A DNA stretch of 32,109 bases from Coriobacteriales bacterium (GTDB lineage Bacteria; Actinomycetota; Coriobacteriia; Coriobacteriales; Atopobiaceae). The stretch is from the NCBI GenBank assembly GCA_029101205.1, contig JAQXQO010000067.1, forward strand, positions 1 to 32,109, in the 5' to 3' direction. The notes under the pieces are model-generated. The model saw only the letters and a list, made by a program, of their open reading frames with translations, had not been told where the DNA came from and searched no databases. How positions within the stretch are numbered: the first letter of the stretch is position 1; each line of letters opens with the position of its first letter. Made by a program: the position numbers and the translations under genes. Shown here in pieces: positions 14,516-22,947 of this stretch.

Positions 14516-16183
14516 GTGATAGCAGGAACGCCCAGGGGCTTCAGAGACATCCTACCTGAGGAGGCCCTCGCCAGAGAGCGCATCACCAGCACCGTGCGAG
14601 AGTGCTTCTCCGCCCATGGCTACCTTCCCGTGGAGACGCCGCTTCTGGAGAACCGGTCGGTGCTCGAGCGGGGAGGCACCATCCAGGACACCCCGTTCCA
14701 GCTGTTCGACTCCGATGGCGGCCTCTTGGTGATGAGGCCCGACCTGACCCTGCCCATCGCGCGCATGGTGGCGGGCAGGCTGGGCGCAGGAAAGCTGCCC
14801 TGCCGTCTGCGCTACGAGGCTCCGGTGGTGCGTGAGGAGGCCTCCCTCATGGGACAGCCTCGGCAGTTCACGCAGCTGGGCGTCGAGCTGGTGGGCGATG
14901 ACGGCACTGCCTCCGAGGCGGAGGTCGTGAAGCTGCTGGCGGACGCGCTGGCGCGCCTGGGCGTGCCGGGATGGCGCATCGTGTGCGGCTCGGTCATGCC
15001 GCTGACCGCCCTTCTGAAGGAGTGCTCGCCCAGCGAGGAGTTCTCGCGCAAGGTGCTGGAGCTGGTGCACGAGTCCGACCTCGTGAGCCTGGACGAACTG
15101 GTCGACAAGCAGGAGGGTCTCACGCCGGAGGCGGCGAGTGCGCTGCACGGCGTGGCCAGGATTTCCGGCGACGCGCGCGTGGTCGACCAGATAGACGAGC
15201 TTTTGGCCGCTGCGGGCGTGCCCCGGCAGAAGCGTGGCACCGACGAGCTGCGCTCGCTGGTCAACAGCTGCGCGCCCCTGGTGCGCCAGGGCAGGCTGCG
15301 GTTCGACTTCTCCATCATCAACTCCTTCGACTACTACACGGGCATCGTGTTCAAGGCGTACTCCGACGGAATCACGGCCGCCCTTGCGTCCGGTGGACGC
15401 TACGACGCGGTCTTGGCGAACCTGGGGCTCCCGGGTGTCGCCGCTTGCGGCTTTGCCCTCTCGCTCGAGCGGCTGCAGGAGGTGCTGGGGGCGCAGGGCG
15501 CTGCTGGAGTCGTCACGTCCGAGTCCACGGTAGACGAGCGCCCCGTACGCATAGCAGTTCCCAAGGGATCCCTGTTCAAGGACACGGTTGCCCTGCTGGA
15601 GGCGGCAGGGCTGCCCGTGGAGGGGCTGCGCGACCCCGGAAGGAAGCTCATCGTGCACGAGGATGGTGTCGACTACATCATCGTGCGCGCGCAGGACGCC
15701 CCGGCTTTCGTGGGGTATGGCGGTGCCGACTGCGGCATCTGCGGTCGCGACTCCTTGATCGAGGCGGGCATCGACCTGCTGCAGCTGGTGGACCTCTCGT
15801 ACGGCGCCTGCAGGTTCGTGGTCGCCGAGCCGCGCTCGAAGGCGGGCAAGGCGGAGCGCGACTACCTGTGGAGGGGCACGGTGCGCGTGGCCACGAAGTA
15901 CCCGCGCATCACGCAGAACTACTACGACTCTTTGGGCCAGCAGGACGACATCGTGCAGCTGCATGGAAATATCGAGCTTGGACCCATCGTGGGCATGACC
16001 GACCGCATCGTGGACATCACCGCCACGGGGACCACCCTGAGGGAGAACGACCTCGTGGTGGTGGACGACGTCCTCGAGTGCACTGCGCGCTTCTTTGCCG
16101 GTCCCGCGGCTTACCGCTGCGACGCGCGCATCCGCGACCTGTCGTCGCGCCTCGCGGAGGCGTCCGCCAAACTGAATCGCTAG
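14516..16183 (+). CDS. hisZG: Fused ATP phosphoribosyltransferase regulatory and catalytic subunits (HisZ-HisG)
   Basis: First committed step of histidine synthesis: ATP + PRPP to phosphoribosyl-ATP. Residues 1 to about 335 form a HisZ domain, a histidyl-tRNA-synthetase relative (PRGFRDILPEEA start; MRPDLTLPIARMV; YEAPVVREE; SFDYYTGIVFKAYSDG; ALASGGRYDAVL). Residues about 344-555 form a short-type HisG domain (VRIAVPKGSL start at 344; GADCGICGRDSLIE; KYPRITQNYY; DITATGTTLREN), which lacks the C-terminal regulatory domain of long HisG. The two are in one uninterrupted frame joined by a short linker (about 325-343). Normally HisZ and short HisG are separate proteins that assemble into an octamer. 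Start is GTG 14516 after AGAGGGGG. First gene of the his operon. Confidence 0.95.
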   Translation: MIAGTPRGFRDILPEEALARERITSTVRECFSAHGYLPVETPLLENRSVLERGGTIQDTPFQLFDSDGGLLVMRPDLTLPIARMVAGRLGAGKLPCRLRYEAPVVREEASLMGQPRQFTQLGVELVGDDGTASEAEVVKLLADALARLGVPGWRIVCGSVMPLTALLKECSPSEEFSRKVLELVHESDLVSLDELVDKQEGLTPEAASALHGVARISGDARVVDQIDELLAAAGVPRQKRGTDELRSLVNSCAPLVRQGRLRFDFSIINSFDYYTGIVFKAYSDGITAALASGGRYDAVLANLGLPGVAACGFALSLERLQEVLGAQGAAGVVTSESTVDERPVRIAVPKGSLFKDTVALLEAAGLPVEGLRDPGRKLIVHEDGVDYIIVRAQDAPAFVGYGGADCGICGRDSLIEAGIDLLQLVDLSYGACRFVVAEPRSKAGKAERDYLWRGTVRVATKYPRITQNYYDSLGQQDDIVQLHGNIELGPIVGMTDRIVDITATGTTLRENDLVVVDDVLECTARFFAGPAAYRCDARIRDLSSRLAEASAKLNR

Positions 16184-16205
16184 CATTCCATGGAAGAGGT
16201 GTCTC

Positions 16206-17606
16206 ATGAGGACCATTAGGCTTACCGGAGCACAGAGGCTTACGACGGCGGACCTCAAGCGGGCGGGTGCGCTGCCGCGTGACGTTATGGAGTCCGCTCA
16301 GGCAATCGTGGACAGCGTGCGCGAGGGTGGCGACGAGGCGGTCCGCAGCTACTGCATGAAGTTCGACGGCGCCTGCCCGGAGGACTTCCGCGTTCCCGAC
16401 GAGGTCGTGAAGTCGTCGCTGGACATGGTGGACGCCGAGTTCCTGAGCTCGCTTCGCCTGGCGTATCGCCAGATCCGTGACTTCCACGAGCGCGAGGTCG
16501 AGCAGAGCTGGTTCACCACGAAGCCCGACGGAACGGTCCTGGGCGTCAAGGTGACTCCCGTTCCCAGCGTGGCGGTGTACGTGCCCGGCGGCCGTGCGCA
16601 GTACCCCTCCACGGTCCTCATGGACACCATTCCCGCAAAGGTCGCCGGCGTTCCGAAGGTCATCATGGTGACGCCTCCGCAGCGCGATGGGTCGCTTTCC
16701 GCCTATACCCTGGCAGCTGCCGCCATCGCCGGCGTGGACGAGGTCTATGCGGTCGGAGGGGCCCAGGCCATCGGTGCCGTCGCCTACGGCACGCAGAGCA
16801 TTCCCAAGGTCGCGAAGATCGTGGGCCCCGGAAACGCCTACGTGGCTGCCGCAAAGCGCTACGTCTCGGGCGACGTGGGCATCGACATGGTTGCCGGCCC
16901 CTCTGAGGTGTGCGTGCTGGCCGACGCATCGGCCGACCCGGTCGTCGTAGCGGCCGACCTCATGGCGCAGGCGGAGCACGACCCCATGGCCGCCTGCTAC
17001 CTGGTGACGGACGCCCCGCAGCTGCCCGAGCAGGTGCTGGGTGCCATCGAGCGCCTGGTCAGCCAGAGCCCGCGCCAGGACATCACGCGCGCGTCGTTGG
17101 ACAACCGCGGCGTCATCGTCTCTACGGACTCCCTGGACGCAGCCATCGACGCGGTGAACACCATAGCTCCCGAGCACCTGGAGCTGCACTGCCAGGATGC
17201 CTTCCACCTTCTGGGCAAGGTCCAGAACGCCGGCGCCATCTTCGTCGGCCCCTGGAGCTCCGAGCCGCTGGGTGACTATGTCGCTGGCCCCAACCACACG
17301 CTGCCCACCGGCGGCACCGCAGTGTTCTCGAACCCGCTTGGCGTGTACGACTTCACAAAGCGTTCCAGCGTCATCGCCTACTCGCCGGAGGGCTTGCAGA
17401 AGGACGGCCCAGCCGTACAGGCGCTGGCCCAGGCCGAAGGGCTGTGGGCGCACGCCCTCTCGGTGGGCATGCGCCGCAAGCTGCTGCAGCAGGGCGGGGA
17501 GCGCTTCGACGACCCCGTCACCGCGACCGACGACGCCATGACGTGCGCATGGCCCCGCCAGCTGGACCAGCCCGGAAAGCCGAACCTGTCTTTCAAGCGC
17601 GCATAG
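16206..17606 (+). CDS. hisD: Histidinol dehydrogenase
   Basis: Catalyses the last two oxidation steps, L-histidinol to L-histidine with two NAD+, using zinc. The 466-residue product has the family blocks VAVYVPGGRAQYPS, VGPGNAYVAAAKRYV, GIDMVAGPSEV, DLMAQAEHDP and TIAPEHLEL, plus GPNHTLPTGGTA and the FTKRSS motif. It is about 30 residues longer than the usual 430-435: after the normal AEGLWAHALSV end there are about 40 extra residues of no recognised family. Start ATG 16206 follows GAAGAGGTG, 22 bases after hisZG. Second gene of the operon; all downstream his genes are very close or overlapping. Confidence 0.97.
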   Translation: MRTIRLTGAQRLTTADLKRAGALPRDVMESAQAIVDSVREGGDEAVRSYCMKFDGACPEDFRVPDEVVKSSLDMVDAEFLSSLRLAYRQIRDFHEREVEQSWFTTKPDGTVLGVKVTPVPSVAVYVPGGRAQYPSTVLMDTIPAKVAGVPKVIMVTPPQRDGSLSAYTLAAAAIAGVDEVYAVGGAQAIGAVAYGTQSIPKVAKIVGPGNAYVAAAKRYVSGDVGIDMVAGPSEVCVLADASADPVVVAADLMAQAEHDPMAACYLVTDAPQLPEQVLGAIERLVSQSPRQDITRASLDNRGVIVSTDSLDAAIDAVNTIAPEHLELHCQDAFHLLGKVQNAGAIFVGPWSSEPLGDYVAGPNHTLPTGGTAVFSNPLGVYDFTKRSSVIAYSPEGLQKDGPAVQALAQAEGLWAHALSVGMRRKLLQQGGERFDDPVTATDDAMTCAWPRQLDQPGKPNLSFKRA

Positions 17607-17615
17607 GGGGACCAT

Positions 17616-18713
17616 ATGGCATTGCAGATATCCCCCGAGGTGAGGGCCATCATGCGCCGGAGCGCGGCAGAGCTGGAGCCCTATGACCCGGGATTCTCTC
17701 CGGTAGAGGTGAACCTCTCGGCAAACGAGAACACGTACGGTATGCCCGAGGCGGTGCGCTGGGCGATAAACGATGCGCTGAGCCAGACGGCGCTGAACCG
17801 CTATCCGGTTCCCCTGGCCGACAAGCTGCGCCAGAAGCTGGCTGACTGGCACGGGGTGGACCCGTCACAGGTGTGCGTGGGAAACGGTGGCGACGAGCTG
17901 CTGTTCAACCTGTTCCTGGCATTCGGCGGGCCCGGGCGAACGCTGCTGAACAGCACGCCGACCTTCTCGGTCTACTCGATCTACGCGGGGCTGGTGGACA
18001 CTCCCATCGTTAACGTGGAGCGCGACCCCGAGACCTTCGCGCCAAACCAGGACGAGCTGCTGCGCCTGGCCCCACAGTCGAACATCGTCGTGCTGACCTC
18101 GCCGAACAATCCCACCGGTGACATCGTCGACAAAGACTTTGTCGACCGGCTGTGCCGCGCGTGCCCCGGTATCGTGCTTCTGGACGAGGCGTACGGCGAG
18201 TTTGCCCCCACCGGCTCTACCTGCGAGCCGCTGCTGGCGAGCCACCCCAACCTGGTGGTACTGCATACCCTGTCGAAGGCGTTCGCCTTCGCGGGAGGCA
18301 GGCTGGGCTACGTGCTGGCTGACCCCTCGGTCGTGGGCGCGCTGGCGGCGGTCCGCCAGCCCTACACCGTCGACGTGCTGGTACAGGCTGCCGCAGAGGT
18401 CATCGTGGACCACCGTCATGACTTCCTCCCGACCATCGGCCAGATCAAGTCCGAGAGGGAGCGCTTGCTAGAGGGGTTGGGCCGGCTTTCGGATCTGGGC
18501 GTGAAGGCCTGGCCCAGCTGCTCCAACTTCGTGTGTGTGCGCGTGCCCGACGCACCGCACGTATGGACCAGTCTCCGCGACGACCACTCGATTCTTGTTC
18601 GCAACTTCTCCGCAACACCGGGGCTGCACAATTGCCTCAGGATTACCGTGGGTACGCCGGCAGAGAACGACCGCGTGCTGGCTGCTCTGCGGACCATACT
18701 TCAGGAGGACTAG
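17616..18713 (+). CDS. hisC: Histidinol-phosphate aminotransferase
   Basis: PLP-dependent fold I aminotransferase that converts imidazole-acetol phosphate and glutamate to histidinol phosphate. The 365-residue product fits the family length. Visible motifs are [13 protein letters not shown] near the N-terminus, [27 protein letters not shown], and the PLP-lysine block [14 protein letters not shown]; a conserved Arg lies near the C-terminus in [10 protein letters not shown]. Start ATG 17616 follows AGGGGG, 9 bases after hisD; the hisB start comes one base after the stop. The operon context makes HisC the firm choice over other fold I enzymes. Confidence 0.96.
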   Translation: MALQISPEVRAIMRRSAAELEPYDPGFSPVEVNLSANENTYGMPEAVRWAINDALSQTALNRYPVPLADKLRQKLADWHGVDPSQVCVGNGGDELLFNLFLAFGGPGRTLLNSTPTFSVYSIYAGLVDTPIVNVERDPETFAPNQDELLRLAPQSNIVVLTSPNNPTGDIVDKDFVDRLCRACPGIVLLDEAYGEFAPTGSTCEPLLASHPNLVVLHTLSKAFAFAGGRLGYVLADPSVVGALAAVRQPYTVDVLVQAAAEVIVDHRHDFLPTIGQIKSERERLLEGLGRLSDLGVKAWPSCSNFVCVRVPDAPHVWTSLRDDHSILVRNFSATPGLHNCLRITVGTPAENDRVLAALRTILQED

Positions 18714-18714
18714 C

Positions 18715-19302
18715 ATGCCAAGAACCGCACAGGTTTCCAGGAAGACCGGCGAGACGGACATCACGCTGTCGGTGAACCTCGATGGGACGGGGACGTCGAA
18801 CATCCACACGGGCGTCGGCTTCTTTGACCACATGCTGACCGCCCTCTCTCGCCACTCGCTCATTGACATGGACGTCCAGGTGAAGGGCGACACATGGGTG
18901 GATGACCACCACACCGTGGAGGACACGGGCATCGCCCTGGGCGACGCGCTGCGTGAAGCCCTGGGGTCAAAGCGTGGCATACGCCGCTTTGGCAGCGTCG
19001 CGGTTCCGCTGGACGAGGCGCTGGTGCTGGCGGCAGTGGACATCTCGGGCCGGGGAGAGCTGTACTGGAACGTGGACATAGAGCCTGCGAAGGTCGGCTC
19101 GTTCGACACCGAGCTGGCACAGGAGTTCTTCATCGGCTTTGCGCGCAATGCCGGCATTACGCTGCACCTGCGCAAGGAGTGCGGTACGAACGCACATCAC
19201 ATCATCGAGGCCACCTTCAAGGCCTGCGCACGCGCACTGCGCCAGGCGGTCGAGTCCGACCCGCGTGTCGAGGGCGTTCCCTCGACGAAGGGGGTGCTGT
19301 AG
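18715..19302 (+). CDS. hisB: Imidazoleglycerol-phosphate dehydratase
   Basis: Dehydrates imidazole glycerol phosphate to imidazole-acetol phosphate, with Mn2+. The 195-residue product is the stand-alone dehydratase only: it shows VGFFDHML, the metal-binding [10 protein letters not shown] and the second metal block [17 protein letters not shown]. It lacks the HAD-type histidinol phosphatase domain fused in enterobacteria, so the phosphatase must be encoded elsewhere. ATG 18715 lies one base after the hisC stop, with TCAGGAGG just upstream inside hisC. An open frame continuing upstream of this ATG is only overlap with hisC. Confidence 0.97.
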   Translation: MPRTAQVSRKTGETDITLSVNLDGTGTSNIHTGVGFFDHMLTALSRHSLIDMDVQVKGDTWVDDHHTVEDTGIALGDALREALGSKRGIRRFGSVAVPLDEALVLAAVDISGRGELYWNVDIEPAKVGSFDTELAQEFFIGFARNAGITLHLRKECGTNAHHIIEATFKACARALRQAVESDPRVEGVPSTKGVL

Positions 19303-20004
19303 ATGTCCAAGCGCATCGTCGTGGTGGATTACCACAAGGGAAACCTTCTGAGCGTTGCTCGCAGCGTGACCGAGGCAGGCGGAGATGCCGTCATCTCTGA
19401 TGATCCTGCGGACATTAGAGCGGCCGATGGCGTCATCGTGCCGGGCGTGGGGGCCTTCGAGGATGCCATGGCATACGTGGAGTCGTCCAGAGAGGGCGAT
19501 GCCATTCGGGATGCCGTGGGCAGGGGGGTGCCCTTCCTGGGCATCTGCCTGGGTCTGCACCTACTGTTCGAGCGTGGCGACGAGCTGGGGTCGAACCATG
19601 TGGGGGACGACGAGTGGGCTCGTGGCCTGGGCATCCTGAAGGGCAGCGTCACACGCCTGGAGTCATCTCGCCTGAAGGTTCCGCATGTGGGCTGGGACCA
19701 GATTCACCTGACCCCGCATGGCAGGGAGTGCCCGCTTCTGGCGGGGGTGTCTGAGGGCGCGAACGTGTACTTCACGCACTCATATGCCGTGGCGGACGAC
19801 GTCGATCCTGGCATCGTGGCAACGCGCACCCACTACGCGCGCAGCTTCCCGTCGGGCGTGTGGCAGGACAACGTCTTTGGCGTGCAGTTCCACCCCGAGA
19901 AGTCCTCGCGCACGGGCCTGGGCATTCTGCGCAACTATGTGCGCATGGTCCAGACGGGAGACGTCAGCCCGCTTCGTACGGAGACGGGCGGTGAGAGCGC
20001 ATGA
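19303..20004 (+). CDS. hisH: Imidazole glycerol phosphate synthase, glutaminase subunit
   Basis: Class I glutamine amidotransferase that feeds ammonia through a channel to HisF. The 233-residue product has the nucleophile Cys82 in FLGICLGLHLL and the His-Glu pair in VQFHPEKSS; the oxyanion-type block VIVPGVGAFEDAM is also present. About 20-30 residues follow the last catalytic motif, slightly longer than usual. ATG 19303 directly abuts the hisB stop, and the stop overlaps the hisA start (ATGA), so hisB-hisH-hisA are translationally coupled. hisF, its partner, comes after hisA. Confidence 0.96.
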   Translation: MSKRIVVVDYHKGNLLSVARSVTEAGGDAVISDDPADIRAADGVIVPGVGAFEDAMAYVESSREGDAIRDAVGRGVPFLGICLGLHLLFERGDELGSNHVGDDEWARGLGILKGSVTRLESSRLKVPHVGWDQIHLTPHGRECPLLAGVSEGANVYFTHSYAVADDVDPGIVATRTHYARSFPSGVWQDNVFGVQFHPEKSSRTGLGILRNYVRMVQTGDVSPLRTETGGESA

Positions 20005-20753
20005 TCCTCTTTCCCGCGATTGACCTGGTGGCGGGCAAGGTGGTGCGCCTCGAGCGCGGAGACCGCAGCCGCATGAAGGTCTACTCGGACGACCCCGCAT
20101 CCGTTGCCCGCGATTTTGCGGCCGCCGGCGCACATTGGGTGCATGTGGTGGATCTCTCGGCCACATTCGAGGAGGACGAGGACGCGCTGCGCCAGAACGA
20201 GCTTGCCATCAGGGCCATCTGCCAGGTGCCGGGCATACGGGTCGACGCCGGCGGAGGCGTCAGGAGCCTGGGTGCCATCGAGCGCCTGCGCCGTGCGGGC
20301 ACCAGCCGCATCGCCATCGGGACTGCCCTGGTGCGCGACCCCGCCTTTGCCCACGAGGCGGCCAAGCGCTACGCGGACCTTGTGGTGGCCGACGTCGCCG
20401 CGAAGGACGGCGTCGTGAAGGTGAACGGATGGCGCGAGGGCGAGGGCTTGAGGGCCGACCAACTGGTGCCTCAGCTGGCGTCGCTGGGCTATCGTCACCT
20501 GGTCTTTACCGACATCGCGCGCGACGGCATGCAAACGGGCATCGACGCCCAGGCATATGCCCGTGTGGCGCAGCTGGCGGGGTTCCCCGTGGTCGCATCG
20601 GGAGGCATCGCCTCTTTGGATGACCTGCGTGCCTTGGCTGCGCTGGGTTCCGATGCAATCGAGGGGGCCATCACGGGACGTGCCCTGTACGAGGGGAACT
20701 TCCAGCTGTCGGATGCCTTGAGGGTGGCGCACGGCGGGACCCAGACAGTCTAA
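20001..20753 (+). CDS. hisA: ProFAR isomerase (phosphoribosylformimino-AICAR ribotide isomerase)
   Basis: Isomerises ProFAR to PRFAR, an Amadori rearrangement on a (beta/alpha)8 barrel. The 250-residue product starts MILFPAIDLVAGKVVRL, where Asp8 is the expected catalytic residue. It also shows VDAGGGVRSL (phosphate site), and FTDIARDGMQTGID with the second catalytic Asp, then VVASGGIASLDDL. Some actinobacteria use the dual enzyme PriA, which also serves tryptophan synthesis; HisA and PriA cannot be told apart safely by eye, so that activity is possible. ATG 20001 overlaps the hisH stop by 4 bases. A long hairpin overlaps the stop codon. Confidence 0.94.
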   Translation: MILFPAIDLVAGKVVRLERGDRSRMKVYSDDPASVARDFAAAGAHWVHVVDLSATFEEDEDALRQNELAIRAICQVPGIRVDAGGGVRSLGAIERLRRAGTSRIAIGTALVRDPAFAHEAAKRYADLVVADVAAKDGVVKVNGWREGEGLRADQLVPQLASLGYRHLVFTDIARDGMQTGIDAQAYARVAQLAGFPVVASGGIASLDDLRALAALGSDAIEGAITGRALYEGNFQLSDALRVAHGGTQTV

Positions 20754-20775
20754 GCCTCAAGTTGAGCCTTAGACT
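20747..20775 (+). promoter_or_regulatory. Long hairpin between hisA and hisF
   Basis: AGTCTAAGCCTCAA and TTGAGCCTTAGACT flank a single G: up to 13 pairs with one C-C mismatch, overlapping the hisA stop. The tip must open to make a loop. There is no T-rich tail, so a full terminator is unlikely; RNA processing, attenuation or a DNA operator are possible. AAGCCT (20752-20757) can also pair with AGGCTT (20777-20782), giving an alternative fold. hisF starts 48 bases further on. Confidence 0.55.
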
Positions 20776-20822
20776 TAGGCTTGCGCGCACGAAGTGCCAG
20801 CCCTACCTATGGAAGGATTGCC

Positions 20823-21590
20823 ATGCTTACGAAACGAGTCATACCATGCCTGGACGTGAAGGACGGGCGTGTGGTGAAGGGCGTGAACTTCGTCGACCTG
20901 CGAGACGCGGGCGACCCCGTTGAGTTGGCTCGTGCCTACGACCACGAGGGAGCAGACGAGGTGGTGTTCCTGGACATCACCGCAACGTCCGACCGCAGGA
21001 AGACCACCGTGGATCTGGCCAGCCGTGCATCCGCGCAGCTGCGCATTCCCTACACGGTGGGCGGCGGCTTCAGGACTATTGCCGACATGGTGCGCATGGT
21101 CTCGGCTGGCGCCGACAAGGTGTCCCTGAACTCCGCAGCCGTGAAGGACCCCAGTCTCATCACCTCTGCCGCGAACGCCTTCGGCAGCCAGGCGGTGGTG
21201 TGCGCCATCGACGCGAAGCGCGTGGGGCATGCGGACAAGTGGGAGGTCTATACGGCCGGCGGCCGCCACCCCACCGGCATCGACGCCGTGCAGTGGGCCG
21301 AGGAGGCCGCGCGCAGGGGAGCGGGCGAGATTCTGCTGACCAGCATGGACCGCGACGGCACGAAGGAGGGCTTCGACCTGGCTCTGACTCGCGCCGTTGC
21401 CCGTGCGGTGCCCATTCCCGTCATCGCGTCGGGTGGCGTCGGCACCCTGGAGCACTTTGCCGAGGGCATCATCGAGGGCGAGGCTGACGCGGTGCTGGCA
21501 GCCAGCGTCTTCCACTTTGGCACCTTCTCGGTCCGCCAGGTAAAGGAGTACATGGCTTCCCAGGGCATCCCCGTCAGGCTGGACTTCTGA
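20823..21590 (+). CDS. hisF: Imidazole glycerol phosphate synthase, cyclase subunit
   Basis: Uses ammonia from HisH to split PRFAR into imidazole glycerol phosphate and AICAR. The 255-residue (beta/alpha)8-barrel protein starts [20 protein letters not shown] with the catalytic Asp11. It also shows the second barrel half [14 protein letters not shown] with the other catalytic Asp, and phosphate-binding loops VGGGFRTI and [16 protein letters not shown] 20823 follows GGAAGGATTGCC; an in-frame ATG 14 codons earlier (20781) lies in the hairpin region and adds residues not found in the family. Last his gene of the main operon. Confidence 0.97.
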   Translation: MLTKRVIPCLDVKDGRVVKGVNFVDLRDAGDPVELARAYDHEGADEVVFLDITATSDRRKTTVDLASRASAQLRIPYTVGGGFRTIADMVRMVSAGADKVSLNSAAVKDPSLITSAANAFGSQAVVCAIDAKRVGHADKWEVYTAGGRHPTGIDAVQWAEEAARRGAGEILLTSMDRDGTKEGFDLALTRAVARAVPIPVIASGGVGTLEHFAEGIIEGEADAVLAASVFHFGTFSVRQVKEYMASQGIPVRLDF

Positions 21591-21613
21591 GTCTGCCGGT
21601 TACGTGCCGCCTT

Positions 21614-21636
21614 GATGGTATCTGTCAGATGGCATC
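21614..21636. promoter_or_regulatory. Palindrome between hisF and the FemX-like gene
   Basis: GATGGTATCTG-T-CAGATGGCATC is an inverted repeat with a perfect ATCTG-T-CAGAT centre, two mismatched positions and matching ends. It lies 24 bases after hisF and about 80 before the next start. The tight centre and absence of a T-tail favour a DNA-binding site over a terminator. No recognisable promoter was found next to it. Confidence 0.4.
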
Positions 21637-21714
21637 GGGCGCGTGGGTGTTCTTCTCGTAGGATGGTTTGGAGCACAGATTCGCTACAGACGATTCGTTT
21701 GGGAAGGATTGCAG

Positions 21715-22710
21715 ATGAACCTGATTGAGGTCCAGCCCCAGGAGTTCCAGCAGAAGGCGACGGAGCTAGGAATAAACCTGCCCATCGAGCAGACGCAGGA
21801 GTGGGCCACCTACGAGAACACCATTCCCGGCCGATCCGACTGGGGCACCTACGAGCTCGTGGACGGCGACGACGTGCGCGCGTTCATCCGCTTCTACGAC
21901 TACGAGACGCACGGCTACCACTACCTGCGAGCCAACCATGCCCCCGTATGGGTCAGCGAGCCCACGCCCCAGGAGGAGTCCGACGGACTGGATGCCATCG
22001 CCAGCTTCGTCAGCCAAAAGGACCACAAGCAGGTGTTCTGCCGCCTGGCCGTCAAGGCCGAGCTGGAGCAGACGCGCCCCGTCCTTTCGACGATTCCCTA
22101 CAGCGAGACCGTCATCATTGACCTCTCGGGCTCCGACGAGGACATCCTGGCGCGCTTCAAGCCCCGTGGCCGTCGTGACGTGCGCAAGGCCTTGCGCGAG
22201 AGCCCTGCCACCTACGCCGACGAGACCGACCTCGCCACGAAGGATTTCTCGGACTTCTACGACGTCATCGTCGAGACGGGCCAGCGCGACGGCTTCGTGC
22301 CCGCGCCCAAGTCCGACTACGAGGATATGATTCGCATCCTGGGGCCCCAGCACTGCCGCGTGTACGCAGGTCGCGTGGACGGTCGCGTGGTCACCTGGTC
22401 CATCGTCACCATGAACGGCACGCGTGCCGTGCGCTACTACGGCGCATCGCGCACCGAGACCAAGCGCGCGCACGTGACGGACGCCCTCGTGTACTTCGAG
22501 TGCTGTGACCTGGCAAAGCACAAGGGCATGGTCGACTACGACATGATGGGCATCGGCAATGACTTCGCGCCCACGCTGAAGGGCCTGAACGAGTTCAAGT
22601 GCAAGTTCTCGAAGCAGACCGTACAGATAGCGCCCGATCGCGACCTGCCGCTGCACAAGCTGGAGTACACGGTGCTGCAGAAGGCCCGCAAGGTCATCCG
22701 CCGCGGCTAG
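21715..22710 (+). CDS. FemX/FemAB-like peptidoglycan bridge aminoacyltransferase
   Basis: Predicted member of the Fem family, which uses aminoacyl-tRNA to add an amino acid to the stem peptide of lipid II. The 331-residue product has the two-lobe GNAT-like pattern: [11 protein letters not shown] near residue 25, the [16 protein letters not shown] segment (about 153-168) typical of the family's K/R-x-x-R-x-x-x-x-A region, and the second lobe with [32 protein letters not shown] and a final [10 protein letters not shown]-type strand. It lacks the coiled-coil arm seen in larger Fem proteins. Start ATG 21715 follows GGGAAGGATT. It may be transcribed with the his operon or from its own promoter after the palindrome. 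The amino acid added is unknown. Confidence 0.85.
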   Translation: MNLIEVQPQEFQQKATELGINLPIEQTQEWATYENTIPGRSDWGTYELVDGDDVRAFIRFYDYETHGYHYLRANHAPVWVSEPTPQEESDGLDAIASFVSQKDHKQVFCRLAVKAELEQTRPVLSTIPYSETVIIDLSGSDEDILARFKPRGRRDVRKALRESPATYADETDLATKDFSDFYDVIVETGQRDGFVPAPKSDYEDMIRILGPQHCRVYAGRVDGRVVTWSIVTMNGTRAVRYYGASRTETKRAHVTDALVYFECCDLAKHKGMVDYDMMGIGNDFAPTLKGLNEFKCKFSKQTVQIAPDRDLPLHKLEYTVLQKARKVIRRG

Positions 22711-22834
22711 ATCAACGGCAGCACGCCCGAAGGGGCGCATCAGTTGGTCGTTGTCCTTGGACGTATTTATTCTGAGACACGTGTCGCTACAACAAAGGTG
22801 GGGCCGAGCTACATGGCAGAGGTCGCACAGATGA

Positions 22835-22873
22835 ACGGCGGGGCCGCCCGGATGCTTCGGGCGGCCCCGCCGT
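22835..22873. terminator. Large GC hairpin between convergent genes
   Basis: A perfect 16-base stem (22835-22850 with 22858-22873) and a 7-base loop, GC-rich throughout. It lies between the rightward FemX-like gene and the leftward ATP-binding-like gene. There is no adjacent T-run on either side (a TTTT occurs about 15 bases further right), so it is probably a bidirectional stop or RNA-end-stabilising structure. Upstream in the same gap is a perfect palindrome GACACGTGTC at 22776-22785. Confidence 0.7.
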
Positions 22874-22947
22874 CGTAGTTGGGCTGTTTTGGCAAGCGTG
22901 CGCACGCTGCCGACCAGTGGGCGTCGTCGGCTGCTGGTAGCTGCCCC

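Noticed and set aside
14552-16258. A 568-codon open frame on the minus strand opposite hisZG.
   Set aside because: A codon-bias shadow of a GC-rich gene; composition rich in Arg, His, Gln and Val, with no motif and no ribosome site.
22813-22878. A 21-codon open frame starting MAEVAQM in the FemX-like gene's downstream gap.
   Set aside because: Most of it lies in the large GC hairpin, so its sequence is explained by the stem; no clear promoter was seen.
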